From: Oscillospiraceae bacterium
GTDB lineage: Bacteria > Bacillota > Clostridia > Oscillospirales > Acutalibacteraceae
Assembly (NCBI GenBank): GCA_022508805.1
Contig: JAFLUM010000008.1
Coordinates: forward strand, 39,828 to 103,827
Direction of reading: 5' to 3'
DNA: 64,000 nucleotides
A program made the position numbers and the translations under genes. Shown here one piece after another: positions 60,437 through 64,000 of the stretch (positions are counted from its first letter, which is position 1; every line of letters begins with the position of its first letter). The notes beneath the pieces were generated by a model. The model ran no database searches. It saw only the letters and a list, made by a program, of their open reading frames with translations, and was not told where the DNA came from.

Positions 60437-61703
60437 AATACGCTTTAAAAAATTCTCCGAAAAGCAGTTGACGGTGCTTAACTGGTGGTGTGAGAACAGT
60501 CCGTATAAGGACCGCGACGCCATCATCTGTGACGGTGCGGTCAGAAGCGGAAAAACCGTTTGTATGTCCCTTTCGTTCATTCTTTGGAGCTTCTACAGGT
60601 TTTCAGACTGTTCCTTTGCCCTTTGCGGAAAAACTATCTCATCCCTTCGGCGCAACGTAGTTACCCCCTTACTGCCGTTGCTCACTGCAATGGGATTTTC
60701 CGTTACGGACAGGCGCACGGGAAACGTAATTGAAATCGGCAACGAAAAGGTAAAAAACAGATTTTACCTTTTCGGCGGCAAGGACGAGTCCTCGGCAGCG
60801 CTTATACAGGGTATGACCCTTTGCGGTGTTATGTTTGACGAGGTGGCACTTATGCCACGCTCCTTTGTGGAGCAGGCAATGGCAAGGTGTTCGGTAAACG
60901 GCTCAAAATTCTGGTTTAACTGCAACCCCGAAAATCCACGTCACTGGTTTTATACGGAGTGGATACAGCGATCAGAGCAGAAAAACTGTTTGTATCTTCA
61001 TTTTCTTATGGAGGACAACCCGTCGCTGACACAAAAAATACGCGACCGCTACCGTTCGCTCTACTCGGGTGCGTTTTATGAGCGCTTTGTCGAGGGCAAA
61101 TGGGTCGCCGCCGACGGACTGGTATATCCGTTCTTTAACGAAAAGGAGCACGTTGTTGACATCTCCCCCGACCGATGCTCACTTTTTTATATTTCCTGCG
61201 ATTACGGAACGGTGAACCCTGCCTCCTTCGGGCTTTGGGGACTTTGCGAGGGTACTTGGTACAGACTTAAGGAATTCTATCACGATTCAAAGGTAAAAGG
61301 CTTTCAGATGACCGACAGAGAATACTACGACGAGTTGTGTTCCCTTGCAGGCGACAAAAGAGTTGAAGCGGTGATAGTTGATCCCTCCGCCGCAAGCTTT
61401 ATGGAATGCATAAGGCGTGAGGGCAGATTTCGTGTAGTCCCCGCCAAAAACGACGTGGCGGACGGCATTCGCCGTGTCTCATCAATGCTGAAAACCGGAA
61501 AAATCAAAATATGCAGTCCCTGTAAGGATACTCTGCGGGAATTCGGACTGTACCGCTGGGACTGCAAAAGCGTTAAAGACGCACCCCGAAAGGAGCATGA
61601 CCACGCAATGGACGATATACGCTATTTCGTGTCCACACTTCCGGGGGATACGGACGATGCGGTTTTTGCGTTGTCCGTACAAAGAAATGAAAGGAGGTAT
61701 TGA
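60429..61703 (+). CDS. Phage terminase, large subunit (PBSX/phage type)
   Basis: 424 residues with a TTG start (the family start block is intact). ATPase Walker A is GAVRSGKT (about 37-44), Walker B lies in GVMFDEVALMP, and FNCNPENPRHWFY follows. The nuclease domain has the acidic residues in YISCDYGTVNPAS, VIVDPSAASF and the final HDHAMDDIRY. It drives DNA into the prohead and cuts it. Confidence 0.93.
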   Translation: MAEIRFKKFSEKQLTVLNWWCENSPYKDRDAIICDGAVRSGKTVCMSLSFILWSFYRFSDCSFALCGKTISSLRRNVVTPLLPLLTAMGFSVTDRRTGNVIEIGNEKVKNRFYLFGGKDESSAALIQGMTLCGVMFDEVALMPRSFVEQAMARCSVNGSKFWFNCNPENPRHWFYTEWIQRSEQKNCLYLHFLMEDNPSLTQKIRDRYRSLYSGAFYERFVEGKWVAADGLVYPFFNEKEHVVDISPDRCSLFYISCDYGTVNPASFGLWGLCEGTWYRLKEFYHDSKVKGFQMTDREYYDELCSLAGDKRVEAVIVDPSAASFMECIRREGRFRVVPAKNDVADGIRRVSSMLKTGKIKICSPCKDTLREFGLYRWDCKSVKDAPRKEHDHAMDDIRYFVSTLPGDTDDAVFALSVQRNERRY

Positions 61704-61704
61704 C

Positions 61705-62853
61705 TTGTCCGTATTTGATAAGATCGGAAAAAGAAAGGTCTGCACGGTGTCTGCTCCGCAAACCGCCGCGGGTGAGCCCTTCCATATGCTCGCAGGATAT
61801 TCGCCCCTGTCGGCGTGCAGTTCCGAGCTGTACAGAATGATGCGTGAGGCGATTCCCCTTATAGATGCGGCTATCTACAAGCTTGTGCGGCTGACGGGCG
61901 GATTTACCGTTAAGGCTAAAAACGGCAAGAACCAGTCAGGACTTGACGAATTCGTACAGAGTGTGAGCGTGGGAGCCGCCGGTAACGGACTGCAACGGTT
62001 TATCGACACATATTTTGAACAGCTCCTCACCTACGGTGCGGCGGCGGGCGAAATGGTGCTTGACGGCGAAGCGGGTATAGGTTCGCTTTACAATGTACCT
62101 ATAAACAATATCAGAGTCAAGCGCGACCCGAAATGCTTTAACCGAATACTGCTTTGCCGTCCCGACTCCCCCGACGGCACCCCCGTTAAATATCAGGAGC
62201 TGACCGTTTACTCGGCACTTGACCCTGAGGCAGGCAGCATAACGGGAAACTCCGTTTTAAAGGGACTGCCTTTTGTGTCGTCAATCCTTTTAAAAATCTA
62301 TAATTCCATAGGTCAAAACTGGGACAGAGCGGGAAATCTTCGCTTTGCCGTGACATATAATCCGGGCTCGGATATGCTTGACCGTGCCTATGCAAAAGAA
62401 CGTGCAACACAGATCGCCCGAGAGTGGTCAAGCGCTATGGAAAGCGGGAGTATTAAGGATTTTGTGGCGGTCGGCGACGTTCAGATAAAGGTGATAGGCG
62501 CGGACAGCCAGATCCTTGACAGCGAAATTCCCGTAAGGCAGATGCTGGAGCAGATCGTCGCAAAGCTGGGTCTTCCGCCGTTTATGTTAGGACTTTCTTG
62601 GTCGACCACCGAGCGTATGTCATCACAGCAGGCAGACGCTCTCACCACGGAGCTGACTGCATACAGGCGAATACTGACTCCCGTTATTGAAAAAATATGC
62701 TCAATGTACCTGCGCCTTAACGGCAATAGCGGCGGAGTCCAGGTCATTTGGGACGAGATAATGCTGCAGGATTCGGTAGAAGAGGCAAAGGCAGAGCTGT
62801 ATTTGGCTCAGGCTAAGGCTTTGAACGGTGCGGGAGGTGAAAAGAATGATTAA
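61705..62853 (+). CDS. Phage portal protein
   Basis: 382 residues from TTG 61705, with GGAGGT 7 bases upstream; only one base separates it from terL. Place and layout are those of a portal: AIPLIDAAIYKLVRLTGG, GLPPFMLGLSWSTTERMS, and a helical C-terminus (YLAQAKALNGAGGEKND). It forms the ring through which DNA enters the head. It overlaps the next gene by 8 bases. Confidence 0.82.
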   Translation: MSVFDKIGKRKVCTVSAPQTAAGEPFHMLAGYSPLSACSSELYRMMREAIPLIDAAIYKLVRLTGGFTVKAKNGKNQSGLDEFVQSVSVGAAGNGLQRFIDTYFEQLLTYGAAAGEMVLDGEAGIGSLYNVPINNIRVKRDPKCFNRILLCRPDSPDGTPVKYQELTVYSALDPEAGSITGNSVLKGLPFVSSILLKIYNSIGQNWDRAGNLRFAVTYNPGSDMLDRAYAKERATQIAREWSSAMESGSIKDFVAVGDVQIKVIGADSQILDSEIPVRQMLEQIVAKLGLPPFMLGLSWSTTERMSSQQADALTTELTAYRRILTPVIEKICSMYLRLNGNSGGVQVIWDEIMLQDSVEEAKAELYLAQAKALNGAGGEKND

Positions 62854-63808
62854 AAGCTATTCCGCACCTAACGAGGTCGGCGTTCCCGATGAGAATGATC
62901 TTGCACTTATCAATAAATACTCTTTACGACCGCTTAAAAAGGAAGAGGTTTTCGTTTTCAGCGTGATACTGTGCGACAACGACATTGACCGTGACCATGA
63001 ACGGTTCAGTGAACGTTCACTTAAAGCACTTGAAAAGCTGTTTATCGGAAAGACGGGAATTTTAAATCACAGTATGCAAAGCGAGGACCAAAGTGCGCGG
63101 GCCTACCGCACACAGCTTTTAAAGGACAGCACAAAAAAGACTGCCGACGGACAGGAATACATTTATCTTAAAGCCTGGTGCTACACGGTAAGAAGCCATA
63201 AAAACGACTCTCTTATCCGAGACATTGAAAGCGGTATTAAGAAAGAGGTCAGCATAAGCTGCAGTGCAGGTAAGCGGGTATGCTCCGTATGCGGTGAAAC
63301 TCACTGCTCACATATATCGGGACGAAAATACGACGGAAAAATATGCTTTAAAACGATCGAGGATATTACGGATGCCTACGAATGGTCCTTCGTGGCAGTT
63401 CCCGCCCAGAAAAACGCAGGTGTGACAAAATCCGCCGGCGTATGCAAAAAGGAGAAATCAATGGAAAATATTTTAAAGAGCATCAAAAAGGAAAAAAGAG
63501 TCACGTTGGAAGAAGCGGAGCTCAAAAAGCTTTGCGGATACATAGATACTCTTGAAAGTGAAAGCGAGGACGGCAAAAAATACCGTCAGTCACTTATGGG
63601 TAAAGCAAAAAAGAGCTTTGCGTTGGCTCTCCCCGCACTCAACGGCGAATGTGTTGATGATATTTTAAAGTCGCTTTCGTCCGAGAGGTTAGAAATGCTT
63701 TGCTTGTCACTTGAAAAGCAGGTATCGAGCGTGATTCCCACAGCTTCACAGTTCTGCACGGACTTTGAAAAGACGGAGAACGATATGAACTGTCAGTTTA
63801 AATTTTAA
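62846..63808 (+). CDS. Phage prohead protease-like / scaffold protein
   Basis: 320 residues from ATG 62846, with GGAGGT 7 bases upstream. The first 190 residues (VFVFSVILCDNDIDRDHERF, EVSISCSAGKRVCSVCGETH, TDAYEWSFVAVPAQKNAG) resemble HK97/U35-type head maturation proteases, with a Cys/His zinc-like knuckle (CSVCGETHCSH). The C-terminal half is charged and helical, as in scaffold fusions. It lies between the portal and capsid genes, as expected. Confidence 0.7.
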   Translation: MIKSYSAPNEVGVPDENDLALINKYSLRPLKKEEVFVFSVILCDNDIDRDHERFSERSLKALEKLFIGKTGILNHSMQSEDQSARAYRTQLLKDSTKKTADGQEYIYLKAWCYTVRSHKNDSLIRDIESGIKKEVSISCSAGKRVCSVCGETHCSHISGRKYDGKICFKTIEDITDAYEWSFVAVPAQKNAGVTKSAGVCKKEKSMENILKSIKKEKRVTLEEAELKKLCGYIDTLESESEDGKKYRQSLMGKAKKSFALALPALNGECVDDILKSLSSERLEMLCLSLEKQVSSVIPTASQFCTDFEKTENDMNCQFKF

Positions 63809-63822
63809 GGAGAATAAAAATT

Positions 63823-64000
63823 ATGGCAAATTTTGAAACTATTAAACTTGATAAGGGCCTTTACGGTACAGGAAAGGGCTTTTTGTATGAACTTGAAAAG
63901 GCAGACCCGTCAGAGAATTACAAGGGTACTGCTCTTGAGGGACTTGATGCATTTGAACGTCAGCTTAAGCGCTTTGACATAAGACTCAAGGGCGCCCAAA
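63823..64000 (+). CDS. Phage major capsid protein, N-terminal part (cut by window end)
   Basis: Starts MANFETIKLDKGLYGTG and remains open to the window end (59 residues seen). The block ENYKGTALEGLDAFERQLKR is like the N-terminus of clostridial phage capsid proteins. AAGGAGAAT precedes the ATG, and the position behind portal and protease supports it. The rest lies outside. Confidence 0.7.
   Translation, partial: MANFETIKLDKGLYGTGKGFLYELEKADPSENYKGTALEGLDAFERQLKRFDIRLKGAQ

Overview
The window reads as a chromosomal segment of an endospore-forming, anaerobic Clostridia member (Firmicutes), most like gut Oscillospirales/Ruminococcaceae; this placement is inference. The support is AGGAGG-type ribosome sites, a T-box in front of valS, sporulation genes (yabP-yabQ-divIC with a sigma-E-like promoter, a PdaB-like deacetylase), a four-subunit pyruvate:ferredoxin oxidoreductase, and a glgBCDA glycogen operon containing the Firmicutes-type glgD. 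Base composition is moderate, with a few AT-rich genes.

Layout. 1-12 kb: the 3' part of alanine racemase, a small-multidrug-export-type membrane protein, an unusual pyrophosphatase-like/NUDIX fusion, an LCP cell-wall ligase, a GH51 arabinofuranosidase, a zinc-ribbon membrane protein, a PdaB-like deacetylase, an alkaline-phosphatase-superfamily enzyme, a large cell-surface alpha/beta-hydrolase, an RlmL-like methyltransferase and a lipid kinase. 12-16.7 kb: repeats, a small membrane protein behind a leader that recurs at 55.5 kb, tRNA-Thr(GGT), a 54-codon gene behind an inverted repeat, glyS, and a second lipid kinase. 16.7-20 kb: porCDAB. 19.8-24.6 kb (minus strand): GH30 glycosidase, hpf, a lone fumarase alpha subunit, and the yabP-yabQ-divIC-S1 cluster. 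24.6-32 kb (minus): a tight seven-gene run of three metallophosphoesterases, a MurE-type ligase, a 64-residue membrane protein, a GPH sugar symporter and an HlyIII/PAQR protein. 32-36 kb: D,D-carboxypeptidase, a beta-lactamase-fold hydrolase and an exported protein. 36-42 kb: glgBCDA. 42-51.5 kb (minus): a 47-codon gene, gtrA, valS with a T-box, a membrane protein, comF, DUF4364, a HAD phosphatase, a glycosyltransferase, UDP-galactopyranose mutase and yebC. 52-60 kb: uxaC, an XRE-DUF2157/GDYXXLXY pair, and marR with a heterodimeric ABC exporter. 60-64 kb: the packaging and head genes of a tailed phage (terS, terL, portal, protease, start of the capsid gene), cut by the window edge.

Metabolism. 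GH51, GH30, the GPH symporter and UxaC suggest use of plant arabinose- and uronate-containing polysaccharides. Pyruvate is oxidised by PorCDAB and surplus carbon is stored by GlgBCDA. Several genes act on the envelope (Alr, LCP, MurE-like, DacF-like, Glf/GT2) or on spore formation.

Most notable. (1) A block of about 68 bp is nearly identical upstream of two unrelated membrane-protein genes 43 kb apart. (2) Ribosome-binding sites are buried in terminator-like hairpins at the PdaB-like gene and at a 47-codon gene. (3) The metallophosphoesterase/MurE/GPH operon has no obvious described counterpart. (4) A phage head module begins directly beside marR with no integrase in view.
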